5,757 bases of DNA from Comamonadaceae bacterium (GCA_947371775.1 CANBQX010000125.1:1-5757), one strand, 5' to 3'. Numbered from the stretch's first letter, positions 1 to 5,689 are shown. Numbers and translations are program-made. Notes: a model not told the origin generated them from the sequence alone.

Positions 1-27
1 AGCGGGTTTTGCGCTGAAAGTTGACAT
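1..27 (-). CDS. rplM: Ribosomal protein L13, N-terminal 9 codons (partial, runs off left edge)
   Basis: The minus strand reads ATG at 27-25 and then nine codons, MSTFSAKPA, up to the window edge. From memory this is how L13 begins in Comamonadaceae; Burkholderia L13 starts similarly with MKTFSAK. L13 is a large-subunit protein that binds 23S rRNA early in assembly, and the gene is normally followed by rpsI (S9), which would lie outside the window. Support comes from context: a near-consensus promoter and a structured, non-coding leader of about 120 nt lie directly upstream on the same strand, as expected for a highly expressed ribosomal protein gene. A purine-rich AGAAGAG about 7 nt before the ATG can serve as ribosome binding site. 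Only nine residues are visible, so the call rests on a short match plus promoter and leader. Confidence 0.8.
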
Positions 28-147
28 GAGTTTTCTCTTCTAAGAAGGGGTTTGCAGGGCTCTTTTCCACGGTCGGCGCTCCACTAGCGGGAGCCTCTTA
101 GGTGGGGTATCAAGCTTCGCCGCGGAGCCACTTAAGCGCTGCGAAGC
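28..147 (-). promoter_or_regulatory. Structured 5' leader of rplM mRNA
   Basis: This is the stretch between the inferred transcription start (about 146-148) and the rplM ATG; no ORF fits it. Three inverted repeats can be read on the minus strand. H1 sits at the very 5' end: GCTTCGC (147-141) pairs with GCGAAGC (120-114), continues after a 2-nt bulge with CGC (138-136) against GCG (123-121), and has a 12-nt loop. H2 pairs GCTCC (94-90) with GGAGC (82-78) around a 7-nt loop. H3, CTTCTTAGAAG (47-37), is short and overlaps the start of the purine-rich ribosome binding site. L13 is known to repress its own rplM-rpsI operon in E. coli, so a regulatory leader is plausible. That this leader binds L13 is inference; pairings were drawn by eye without energy calculation. 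Confidence 0.6.
35..43 (-). promoter_or_regulatory. rplM ribosome binding site, partly within a short inverted repeat
   Basis: On the minus strand the purine run AGAAGAGAA lies 7 nt or so upstream of the rplM ATG. Its first five bases (AGAAG) form the right arm of the small inverted repeat CTTCT-T-AGAAG at 47-37. Realistically this folds as a 4-bp stem with a 3-nt loop, so it would only weakly mask the site. It is not a canonical GGAGG. Confidence 0.4.
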
Positions 148-152
148 CCGCC

Positions 153-181
153 AGTATAAGGGATTTGCTGCTTTTTGCCAA
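153..181 (-). promoter_or_regulatory. Sigma70-type promoter of rplM
   Basis: On the minus strand TTGGCA (181-176) is followed by exactly 17 bp and then TATACT (158-153). Each hexamer differs from consensus (TTGACA, TATAAT) at one position, with ideal spacing. The predicted start is a G at about 146-148, which puts hairpin H1 at the extreme 5' end of the RNA. A short A-run (185-182) sits directly upstream of the -35 hexamer. The promoter begins about 30 bp past the stop codon of the hydrolase gene, so rplM need not depend on read-through from it. Confidence 0.75.
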
Positions 182-200
182 TTTTCTGCCATCCAAGCCT

Positions 201-213
201 TGAGACGGTCTCA
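201..213. repeat. 13-bp inverted repeat covering the hydrolase stop codon
   Basis: TGAGAC-G-GTCTCA is a perfect 6-bp inverted repeat with a single central base. On the minus strand the hydrolase stop codon TGA (213-211) forms its first bases. The loop is too short for a good RNA hairpin and no T-run follows, so it does not look like an intrinsic terminator. It could be a protein-binding dyad or chance. Confidence 0.3.
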
Positions 214-1485
214 GCCTGCGCGCAGCAAGTGCAAGCCCATGGCGTGGTACGCGGGCAAAGAATGCGGGTCAATTCCCAGGTTGCCCGCGATGTGGTGGGA
301 CCCATAGCGCGCAATCACCATCTCGGCCAGCGGGTCGATATAAATCGCTTGGCCGTGGATGCCGCGCGCCATGTAGGCGCCATGCGCGTTGTGCGAAACC
401 CACCACATGCTGCGGTAGCTCCATCCAGGCAGGGTGTGGTAGCCCGCAGGCGCAAATTTGACCGGGTTCGCCCCTCGGCGAATGCCGTCCACCACCGCCT
501 GCGGGACCACCTGATCGCCGTGCACGCGACCGCCATTGCGCATCATTTCGCCAAACCGGGCCACATCGCGCAGCGTGGTGTTGAGGCCACCGCCCGCAAA
601 CTCGGTACCCGCCGTGTCTACGGTGATGTAGGCATCGTGCTCCACGCCCAGTCGGGACCAAATGCGTTGTGAGAGGTTCTCGGCCAGCGACAGGCCAGTG
701 ATGCGGCGGACGATCCAACCCAGCGTGTCGGTATTGATGGTCTTGTAAGAAAACGCCTCTCCGTGCGCACCCAGCTTTTTGACGGTTTGCAGGAATTCAT
801 AAAAGCTGTCGGGGCCTTGGTAAGCCGCTGGCCGGGGAATCAGCCCCCCGGCGCGGGCGTGCGACCAGATCTCGGCGTCGGGGTCGGTATAGACCTCGCT
901 GTATTGCAAGCCCGTGGTCATGTCCATGACTTGGCGCACTGTGGCATCGCCGAACGCGCTGCCCGCCAACTCGGGCACGTAATGGGCTACGGTGGCCGAT
1001 TCATCCAGCAAACCCTCGTGGACCAAGCACGCTGCGATGGTGCCCACGAAAGACTTGGTGACGGAGTAAGCAATGTGTGCGGTATCTGCGTCCAGCGCAC
1101 CCAGATAACGTTCGTACACGATCTGCCCCCGGTGCAGCACCACGATGCCATCGGTGTAGTTGGCGAGCAGCGACACAGCCCAGGTCATGGGTGCCGTGGC
1201 GCCGATCGGTGTGAATTGGATGGCATCCAGGTCCTGCCGCTCGGCCCGGGGCAAAGCCTGCACTGGCCCGTGGCCCCGTGAGATCAATTTGGTGGGCACC
1301 AGTTCGCGGAAGTGGCTATTGGCCCAGCGGCTTTGCGGGAAACGCATCATGCTGCCATCGGCAAAGCGCACTTGCTTGTCTAGCGGTGGCGGCGAGCCCG
1401 TCATCCAGCCCATGGTACGGGGGTCGCTGTCGATGGCATCGGGTACAGCAGGAGCAACAGGTGTGACATGGGCAGCTTGGGTCAT
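211..1485 (-). CDS. NylB-like serine hydrolase (beta-lactamase fold)
   Basis: A 424-residue serine hydrolase of the class C beta-lactamase / penicillin-binding-protein fold. The nucleophile motif S-V-T-K is at 141-144, the tyrosine motif is FSYKTINTD with Y247, and the third motif is the C-terminal GIHGQAIYIDP (375-385), where HGQ replaces the KTG of classical beta-lactamases. From memory, segments resemble NylB, the 6-aminohexanoate-dimer hydrolase: RWANSHFRELVPT near 54-66, the segment around YVPELAGS (169-176), NTDTLGWIVRRITG and GIHGQ. By that comparison S141, K144 and Y247 match NylB S112, K115 and Y215. The substrate is unknown; amidase, esterase and peptidase activity are all possible. 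I chose the ATG at 1485 because GAGAA lies 5-6 nt upstream and similarity starts after it; an in-frame ATG at 1581 would add 32 residues of unlikely composition and nearly abut rlmJ. No signal peptide or membrane segment is evident, so it is probably cytoplasmic. It lies upstream of rplM on the same strand with no terminator between, and diverges from rlmJ. Confidence 0.9.
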   Translation of the reverse strand: MTQAAHVTPVAPAVPDAIDSDPRTMGWMTGSPPPLDKQVRFADGSMMRFPQSRWANSHFRELVPTKLISRGHGPVQALPRAERQDLDAIQFTPIGATAPMTWAVSLLANYTDGIVVLHRGQIVYERYLGALDADTAHIAYSVTKSFVGTIAACLVHEGLLDESATVAHYVPELAGSAFGDATVRQVMDMTTGLQYSEVYTDPDAEIWSHARAGGLIPRPAAYQGPDSFYEFLQTVKKLGAHGEAFSYKTINTDTLGWIVRRITGLSLAENLSQRIWSRLGVEHDAYITVDTAGTEFAGGGLNTTLRDVARFGEMMRNGGRVHGDQVVPQAVVDGIRRGANPVKFAPAGYHTLPGWSYRSMWWVSHNAHGAYMARGIHGQAIYIDPLAEMVIARYGSHHIAGNLGIDPHSLPAYHAMGLHLLRAG

Positions 1486-1490
1486 CAGAG

Positions 1491-1495
1491 TTCTC
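1491..1495 (-). promoter_or_regulatory. Ribosome binding site supporting the hydrolase start at 1485
   Basis: GAGAA on the minus strand ends 5 nt before the ATG at 1485-1483. It is a moderate Shine-Dalgarno match and the main sequence reason for preferring this start over the upstream in-frame ATG at 1581. Confidence 0.45.
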
Positions 1496-1582
1496 GCAGC
1501 ACAGGTTTGGAGGGTTGGTTGTGCGCGAAAGCTTAATGCCTTGAGCGCCCTGCCGGGGTCGCGCCGGTTACCATCGACCACT

Positions 1583-2473
1583 ATGTTCAGTTACCGACAC
1601 GCCTTTCACGCGGGCAACCACGCCGACGTCCTTAAACACACCGTGCTGCTGGCCGTGCTCAAGCACATGGCGCAAAAAGACACGCCATTCACGGTGTTTG
1701 ACACCCACGGCGGCGCAGGCTTGTACCGGCTCGATGGCGACTACGCCCAAACCAGCGCCGAAGCCGCGCAGGGCTTGCTCAAATTGGTGGCGACGCAACC
1801 CGCCACCCCGTTGGCGCCTGCGGTGCAGGACTATGTGGACCTGGTCGCCAGTTTCAATTCGGGCGGGCAGTGGAAGGTCTACCCCGGTTCGCCCTTCATC
1901 ATCCAACAACAGCTGCGCGGTCGCGACAAACTCAAGCTGTTTGAACTCCACCCCACCGACGCCAAAACCTTGACGGCCAATATCGCCCAGTTGGAAGCCG
2001 GGCGCCAGGTGGCGATCGCCATGGAGGACGGATTTGAGGGCGTGAAGAAGTTTTTGCCTCCACCATCGCGACGCGCCCTGCTGTTTTGCGACCCGAGCTA
2101 CGAAATCAAACACGACTACGCCCGCGTGCAAGCCATGGTGGCCGATGCCCTGGTGCGCTTTGCCACCGGCACTTACGCCGTCTGGTATCCGCTGATTCCA
2201 CGCCCCGAGGCGCACGACCTGCCGCGCAAACTCAAGACCTTGGCCGTCAAGGCGGGCAAGCCCTGGCTGGAAGCCTCGCTCACCGTCAAGTCCAGCAAGC
2301 TGCTGCACGACGACGATGGCCAGACCATTCGCCCCGGTCTGCCCGCCAGCGGCATGTTTTTGATCAACCCGCCCTTCACGCTCAAGGCAGCGCTCAAAGA
2401 AGCACTGCCCCAACTCGTCACCTTGTTGGGGCAGGACCAGCATGCTGCCTACACGCTGGAGTCCGGCGGCTAA
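1583..2473 (+). CDS. rlmJ: 23S rRNA (adenine(2030)-N6)-methyltransferase RlmJ
   Basis: A 296-residue protein close to E. coli RlmJ (about 280 residues), which uses SAM to methylate N6 of A2030 in 23S rRNA. The diagnostic N-terminus MFSYRHAFHAGNHADVLKHT (1-20) is nearly the E. coli one. Further family blocks are FDTHGGAGLY (39-48, SAM-binding loop), YPGSP (100-104), FELHPTD (120-126), the catalytic block CDPSYE (169-174), RFATGTYAVWYP (192-203) and ASGMFLINPPF (255-265). The catalytic motif reads DPSY where I recall DPPY in E. coli. The frame stays open far upstream (from 1160), but the family N-terminus fixes the start at 1583. No Shine-Dalgarno sequence is visible before this ATG, and I see no convincing promoter in the 97-bp gap to the divergent hydrolase. 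Its stop codon overlaps that of metF on the other strand. Confidence 0.96.
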   Translation: MFSYRHAFHAGNHADVLKHTVLLAVLKHMAQKDTPFTVFDTHGGAGLYRLDGDYAQTSAEAAQGLLKLVATQPATPLAPAVQDYVDLVASFNSGGQWKVYPGSPFIIQQQLRGRDKLKLFELHPTDAKTLTANIAQLEAGRQVAIAMEDGFEGVKKFLPPPSRRALLFCDPSYEIKHDYARVQAMVADALVRFATGTYAVWYPLIPRPEAHDLPRKLKTLAVKAGKPWLEASLTVKSSKLLHDDDGQTIRPGLPASGMFLINPPFTLKAALKEALPQLVTLLGQDQHAAYTLESGG

Positions 2474-3333
2474 AGCACTTGCGCTGGCTGGGGCACGACC
2501 AAGCCCAGCGATTCACAAATGGCCAGCGTGGGCCCGCTCTGGTTCAGCGTGTAGAAATGCAGCGCGGGTGCACCACCAGCGCACAGCTGGTGACACAGGT
2601 CTGACACCACCTCCAGACCAAACGCTTTGATGGACTCCAGATCGTCGCCGTAGCTTTGCAAGCGCAATCGAATCCAGCGTGGGATCTCGGCGCCGCACAC
2701 CTGCGAGAAATGCAGCAACTGGGCCGAATTGGTGATCGGCAAGATGCCAGGCACCACTGGCAATTTCAGACCTGATGCGTCCATGTCTTCGAGCAATCGG
2801 AAGTAGGCGTCGCTGTTGTAAAAATACTGCGTAATCGCCACATCCGCACCCGCGCGTTCCTTGGCGGCGAGCGCGTCAATGTCGGCTTGGGGAGAGTGCG
2901 CATGGGGATGCGTCTCGGGATAGCAGGCCACTGAGATGTGAAAGGCGTCGCCAGTCTCGTCGCGGATAAATTGCACCAGGTCCGAGGCGTACAAAAAATC
3001 ACCCTGGTGGTAGCCCTGGGGCAAATCGCCGCGCAAGGCCACCAGACGTTTGACGCCCATGGCTTGCAGCGTCGCCAACTGCGCTCGCACCGTGTCACGG
3101 GTGGCGTTGATGCAGGTGAAGTGAGAAGCCGCACTGTGCCCTTCACTCAGAATTTCACTCACCGTTTGGAAGGTACCCTCTTGGGTAGAGCCTCCGGCGC
3201 CAAAAGTTACCGAGCAGTAGCTGGGATTCAGACCGTAGAGCTCTTGGCGCACCAGGCGCAGCTTGTCCGCACCCTGCGCTGTCTTGGGTGGGAAAAATTC
3301 CAGACTGACTGGAATTTTGGGATTAGAAAACAT
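2470..3333 (-). CDS. metF: 5,10-methylenetetrahydrofolate reductase
   Basis: A 287-residue flavoprotein (E. coli MetF is 296) that reduces 5,10-methylene-THF to 5-methyl-THF with NAD(P)H and FAD; 5-methyl-THF is the methyl donor for homocysteine to methionine. Family blocks in order: VSLEFFPPKT (9-18) with E12, matching catalytic E28 of E. coli; SVTFGAGGST (41-50); HFTCINAT (71-78); ALRGDLP (99-105) with D103, matching flavin-site D120; VACYPETHP (135-143); ITQYFYN (167-173) with Q169, matching substrate-binding Q183; PGILPITN (195-202); and HFYTLNQS (259-266). All key residues are present. The frame stays open upstream to 3426, but the ATG at 3333 matches the family N-terminus and avoids an 86-bp overlap with tlyA. 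It is the last gene of ahcY-tlyA-metF, 7 nt after the tlyA stop. Its stop overlaps that of convergent rlmJ, so there is no room for a terminator before rlmJ. Confidence 0.97.
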   Translation of the reverse strand: MFSNPKIPVSLEFFPPKTAQGADKLRLVRQELYGLNPSYCSVTFGAGGSTQEGTFQTVSEILSEGHSAASHFTCINATRDTVRAQLATLQAMGVKRLVALRGDLPQGYHQGDFLYASDLVQFIRDETGDAFHISVACYPETHPHAHSPQADIDALAAKERAGADVAITQYFYNSDAYFRLLEDMDASGLKLPVVPGILPITNSAQLLHFSQVCGAEIPRWIRLRLQSYGDDLESIKAFGLEVVSDLCHQLCAGGAPALHFYTLNQSGPTLAICESLGLVVPQPAQVL

Positions 3334-3334
3334 G

Positions 3335-3361
3335 GCGTTCTCATTTGGAAAGAGCGTTCTC
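3335..3361. repeat. 8-bp direct repeat at the tlyA-metF junction, one copy containing the metF ribosome binding site
   Basis: GAGAACGC occurs twice on the minus strand, at 3361-3354 and 3342-3335, 19 bp apart. The first copy is within the last codons of tlyA. The second contains bases 2-3 of the tlyA stop (TGA, 3343-3341) plus the GAGAA (3342-3338) that is the likely metF ribosome binding site, 4 nt before its ATG. The overlap of stop codon and binding site suggests metF is translated by ribosomes finishing tlyA. The repeat itself may be chance. Confidence 0.4.
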
Positions 3362-4207
3362 GCCCGACGCACGGGCGCAAATAAAGAATTCGCGGTTGCC
3401 ATCGCCACCTTCAATGGGCGAGTCAAACCACGCGGTGACCGTGAGGCCTAGGTCAGCACATGCTTCACGCAGGCGCTGCTCCACGATGGCATACATGCTG
3501 GGATCCTTGACGATGCCGCCTTTTCCCACCTGGCCCGGCTGCAGTTCAAACTGCGGCTTCACCAAGGTCAGCAAGGTGGCACCCGCTTTGAGCAAAGGCA
3601 CCACTGCGGGCAGGACCAGCGTTTGCGAGATAAAGGACAGGTCCGCTACGATCACATCAAACGCAGGCGCAAAGGGAGCATGCGTGCCATCAACGCTGTC
3701 TGCATTGTCAGCCGCCGCGCCCTCCTCGTCATCCTCAAACATGCCATCGGCACCGATGCTCTCCTGGTAGGCAGCGACCAGATCGTCAGCCACCAACGAG
3801 CGCGCATTGACTTTTTCCACACACAGCACGCGCGGGTCGGATCGAAGCTGGGGGTGCAGTTGGGCGCTGCCCACGTCCACCCCCACGACCGACGCCGCCC
3901 CGTGCTGCAACAGGCAGTCAGTAAAGCCGCCGGTTGACTGACCCACATCCAAGCAGGCAAAGCCGGTGACATCCAAACCCAGGCGTTGGAGTGCGGCTTC
4001 AAGCTTCAAGCCGCCGCGCGACACATAGCGTGCCTCGGCGTCATTGAGCAGCCGCACCGAGGCGTCCTCGGGTACGTCGTCACCGTTTTTTGCCACCCGT
4101 TTCCAGGTGTCGCCTTGTTTCCACTCCACCCCGTCGGCAATCAGGCGCTGGGCCTGCGAACGGGTGCTGGCAAGCTGGATGTGAACCAGCAGTTGGTCAA
4201 TGCGCAT
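3341..4207 (-). CDS. tlyA: TlyA-family rRNA 2'-O-methyltransferase (S4 + FtsJ domains)
   Basis: A 288-residue protein with an S4 RNA-binding domain (about 1-60, starting MRIDQLLVHIQLASTRSQAQ) joined by a short linker (EARYV, 58-62) to a Rossmann methyltransferase domain. The family block SRGGLKLEAAL (63-73) carries K68, the SAM-binding block LDVGQSTGGFTD is at 86-97, VADLSFISQT (187-196) carries D189, LVKPQFE (215-221) carries K217, and NREFF (271-275) carries E273; together these fit the K-D-K-E tetrad of 2'-O-methyltransferases. Characterised TlyA proteins methylate C1920 of 23S rRNA and, in some species, C1409 of 16S rRNA; which target applies here cannot be read from sequence. The old name haemolysin A is probably misleading. 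An acidic segment at about 152-180 looks inserted in the methyltransferase domain. The gene starts 11 nt after ahcY with no visible Shine-Dalgarno, so coupling is likely. Confidence 0.92.
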   Translation of the reverse strand: MRIDQLLVHIQLASTRSQAQRLIADGVEWKQGDTWKRVAKNGDDVPEDASVRLLNDAEARYVSRGGLKLEAALQRLGLDVTGFACLDVGQSTGGFTDCLLQHGAASVVGVDVGSAQLHPQLRSDPRVLCVEKVNARSLVADDLVAAYQESIGADGMFEDDEEGAAADNADSVDGTHAPFAPAFDVIVADLSFISQTLVLPAVVPLLKAGATLLTLVKPQFELQPGQVGKGGIVKDPSMYAIVEQRLREACADLGLTVTAWFDSPIEGGDGNREFFICARASGENALSK

Positions 4208-4219
4208 TCAGTGGGACAT
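4208..4219 (-). other. Three-codon mini-ORF bridging ahcY and tlyA
   Basis: On the minus strand the ahcY stop TGA (4221-4219) overlaps an ATG (4219-4217) as TGATG. That ATG opens ATG-TCC-CAC-TGA (M-S-H-stop), whose stop directly abuts the tlyA ATG (TGAATG). It is in frame with tlyA. The layout would let a ribosome ending ahcY restart, read three codons and restart again on tlyA, which otherwise lacks a ribosome binding site. Whether the tripeptide is made is unknown. Confidence 0.3.
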
Positions 4220-5679
4220 CAATACCGGTAGGTATCCGCTTTGTAGGGGCCGGCCTTGCTCACGCCGATATAGGCGGCTTGCTCGTCGGTCAGTTCGGTC
4301 AGCATGGCGCCGACTTTCTTGAGGTGCAGGCGCGCCACTTTTTCGTCTAGGTGCTTGGGCAAGACATAGACCTGACCGGCCTTGTACTGCTTGGGCTTGG
4401 TGAACAACTCGATTTGCGCAATCGTTTGGTTGGCAAAGCTTGAAGACATCACGAAGCTGGGGTGGCCGGTGCCGCAACCCAGGTTCACCAAGCGGCCTTT
4501 GGCCAACAAAATGATGCGTTTCTCAGGCTTGCCCGTCTTGCCTTTGGTGGCCGGGAAAATCACATGGTCCACCTGGGGTTTGATCTCTTCCCACTTGCAC
4601 TTGGAAAGCGACGCGACGTCGATTTCGTTGTCGAAGTGACCGATGTTGCAAACAATGGCTTGGTCCTTCATGGCCGCCATGTGCTTGTAGGTGATCACGT
4701 TCTTGTTGCCGGTGGCTGACACAAAAATGTCGGCTTTGTCCGCAGCGTATTCCATGGTCACGACTTTGTAGCCTTCCATCGCTGCCTGCAGGGCGTTGAT
4801 GGGGTCCACTTCAGTCACCCACACTTGGGCGGACAGTGCGCGCAGCGCTTGGGCCGAGCCCTTGCCCACGTCACCATAGCCAGCCACCAGGGCCACTTTG
4901 CCGGCAATCATCACGTCGGTTGCGCGCTTGATCGCATCGACCAAAGACTCGCGGCAGCCGTACAGGTTGTCGAACTTGCTCTTGGTCACCGAGTCATTGA
5001 CGTTGATGGCGCGGAACGCCAGGTCACCCTTGGCCGACATTTCGTTCAAGCGCAACACGCCGGTGGTGGTCTCTTCGGTCACGCCAATGATGTTCTTCAA
5101 ACGGCGGCTGTACCAGGTGGGGTCCAACTTGAGCTGGGCCTTGATCGCGTTGAACAGGCAGATTTCTTCTTCGCTGCCGGGCTTGGCCAGCACTTTGATG
5201 TCTTTTTCGGCTTTGGCGCCCAAGTGCATCAAGAGAGTCGCGTCACCACCGTCGTCCAAAATCATGTTGGGGCCTTCAGCGGCCGTGCCTTTGCGTCCAC
5301 CGAATTCGAAAATGCGGTGGGTGTAGTCCCAGTAGTCATCCAGCGACTCGCCTTTGTAGGCAAACACGGGCGTGCCCGCAGCCACCAAAGCAGCAGCGGC
5401 ATGGTCTTGGGTCGAGAAGATGTTGCAAGAAGCCCAGCGCACTTCAGCACCCAGGGCTTGCAGGGTTTCGACCAGCACGCCGGTCTGAATCGTCATGTGC
5501 AGCGAGCCGGTGATGCGCGCGCCTTTGAGCGGCTGCGCCTTGGCAAACTCTTCGCGGATGGCCATCAAACCGGGCATTTCGGTTTCGGCAATCGTGAGTT
5601 CTTTGCGGCCCCATGCGGCCAGACCCAGGTCGGCAATCGCATAGTCTTGGTTTTTGATGGGCTTCAAAACGGCGTTCAT
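4219..5679 (-). CDS. ahcY: S-adenosyl-L-homocysteine hydrolase (adenosylhomocysteinase)
   Basis: A 486-residue cytosolic NAD-dependent enzyme that reversibly splits S-adenosylhomocysteine into adenosine and homocysteine, relieving product inhibition of all SAM-dependent methyltransferases. Key blocks: GSLHMTIQT (58-66, H61), SCNIFSTQDHAAAA (84-97), LDDGGD (141-146), TEETTTGV (201-208, E203), NVNDSVTKSKFDN (226-238, with the K233/D237/N238 substrate and NAD site), the dinucleotide loop AGYGDVGKG (266-274), CNIGHFDNEID (344-354), NLGCGTGHPSFVMS (399-412, H406) and the C-terminal YKADTYRY ending (479-486). It carries the roughly 40-residue insertion (about 155-195, including DPTWYSRRLK) of bacterial-type enzymes, absent from the human form, which explains its length. 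All expected residues are present. The start at 5679 is supported by a good ribosome binding site. It is the first visible gene of ahcY-tlyA-metF and leaves 11 nt before tlyA. Confidence 0.98.
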   Translation of the reverse strand: MNAVLKPIKNQDYAIADLGLAAWGRKELTIAETEMPGLMAIREEFAKAQPLKGARITGSLHMTIQTGVLVETLQALGAEVRWASCNIFSTQDHAAAALVAAGTPVFAYKGESLDDYWDYTHRIFEFGGRKGTAAEGPNMILDDGGDATLLMHLGAKAEKDIKVLAKPGSEEEICLFNAIKAQLKLDPTWYSRRLKNIIGVTEETTTGVLRLNEMSAKGDLAFRAINVNDSVTKSKFDNLYGCRESLVDAIKRATDVMIAGKVALVAGYGDVGKGSAQALRALSAQVWVTEVDPINALQAAMEGYKVVTMEYAADKADIFVSATGNKNVITYKHMAAMKDQAIVCNIGHFDNEIDVASLSKCKWEEIKPQVDHVIFPATKGKTGKPEKRIILLAKGRLVNLGCGTGHPSFVMSSSFANQTIAQIELFTKPKQYKAGQVYVLPKHLDEKVARLHLKKVGAMLTELTDEQAAYIGVSKAGPYKADTYRY

Positions 5680-5682
5680 AGT

Positions 5683-5689
5683 TCACTCC
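5683..5689 (-). promoter_or_regulatory. Ribosome binding site of ahcY
   Basis: GGAGTGA on the minus strand, with the GGAG core at 5689-5686 and 6 nt to the ATG side of it, is the clearest Shine-Dalgarno sequence in the window. It fixes the ahcY start and fits high expression. Confidence 0.8.

Noticed and set aside
2..43. Plus-strand open frame from the left edge ending in ...KVDMSFLF-stop, with alternating hydrophobic residues and C-terminal Phe like an outer-membrane beta-barrel signal
   Set aside because: The same bases read on the minus strand give the L13 start MSTFSAKPA preceded by a near-consensus promoter and leader. The barrel-like pattern over 13 codons is best explained as a chance antisense reading.
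114..147. Inverted repeat as an intrinsic terminator or integron attC-like site
   Set aside because: No T-run follows the stem on either strand, there are no attC core sites (RYYYAAC/GTTRRRY) and no integrase nearby. Its place right after a sigma70 promoter fits a leader hairpin better.
28..210. tRNA or other known structured RNA gene in the left intergenic region
   Set aside because: No T-loop (GGTTCGAATCC-like), no CCA end, and no SRP, tmRNA or 6S-like core on either strand.
1486..1581. 32-residue N-terminal extension of the hydrolase from an ATG at 1581
   Set aside because: No ribosome binding site, no family similarity, and it would fill the whole intergenic gap. The start at 1485 has GAGAA upstream.
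1160..1582. Upstream in-frame extension of rlmJ
   Set aside because: It lies antisense to most of the hydrolase N-terminal half, and the RlmJ family N-terminus (MFSYRHAFHAGNHADVLKH) begins exactly at 1583.
3334..3426. 31-residue N-terminal extension of MetF
   Set aside because: It would overlap the tlyA coding end by 86 bp and is not part of the MetF family; the ATG at 3333 matches the usual start.
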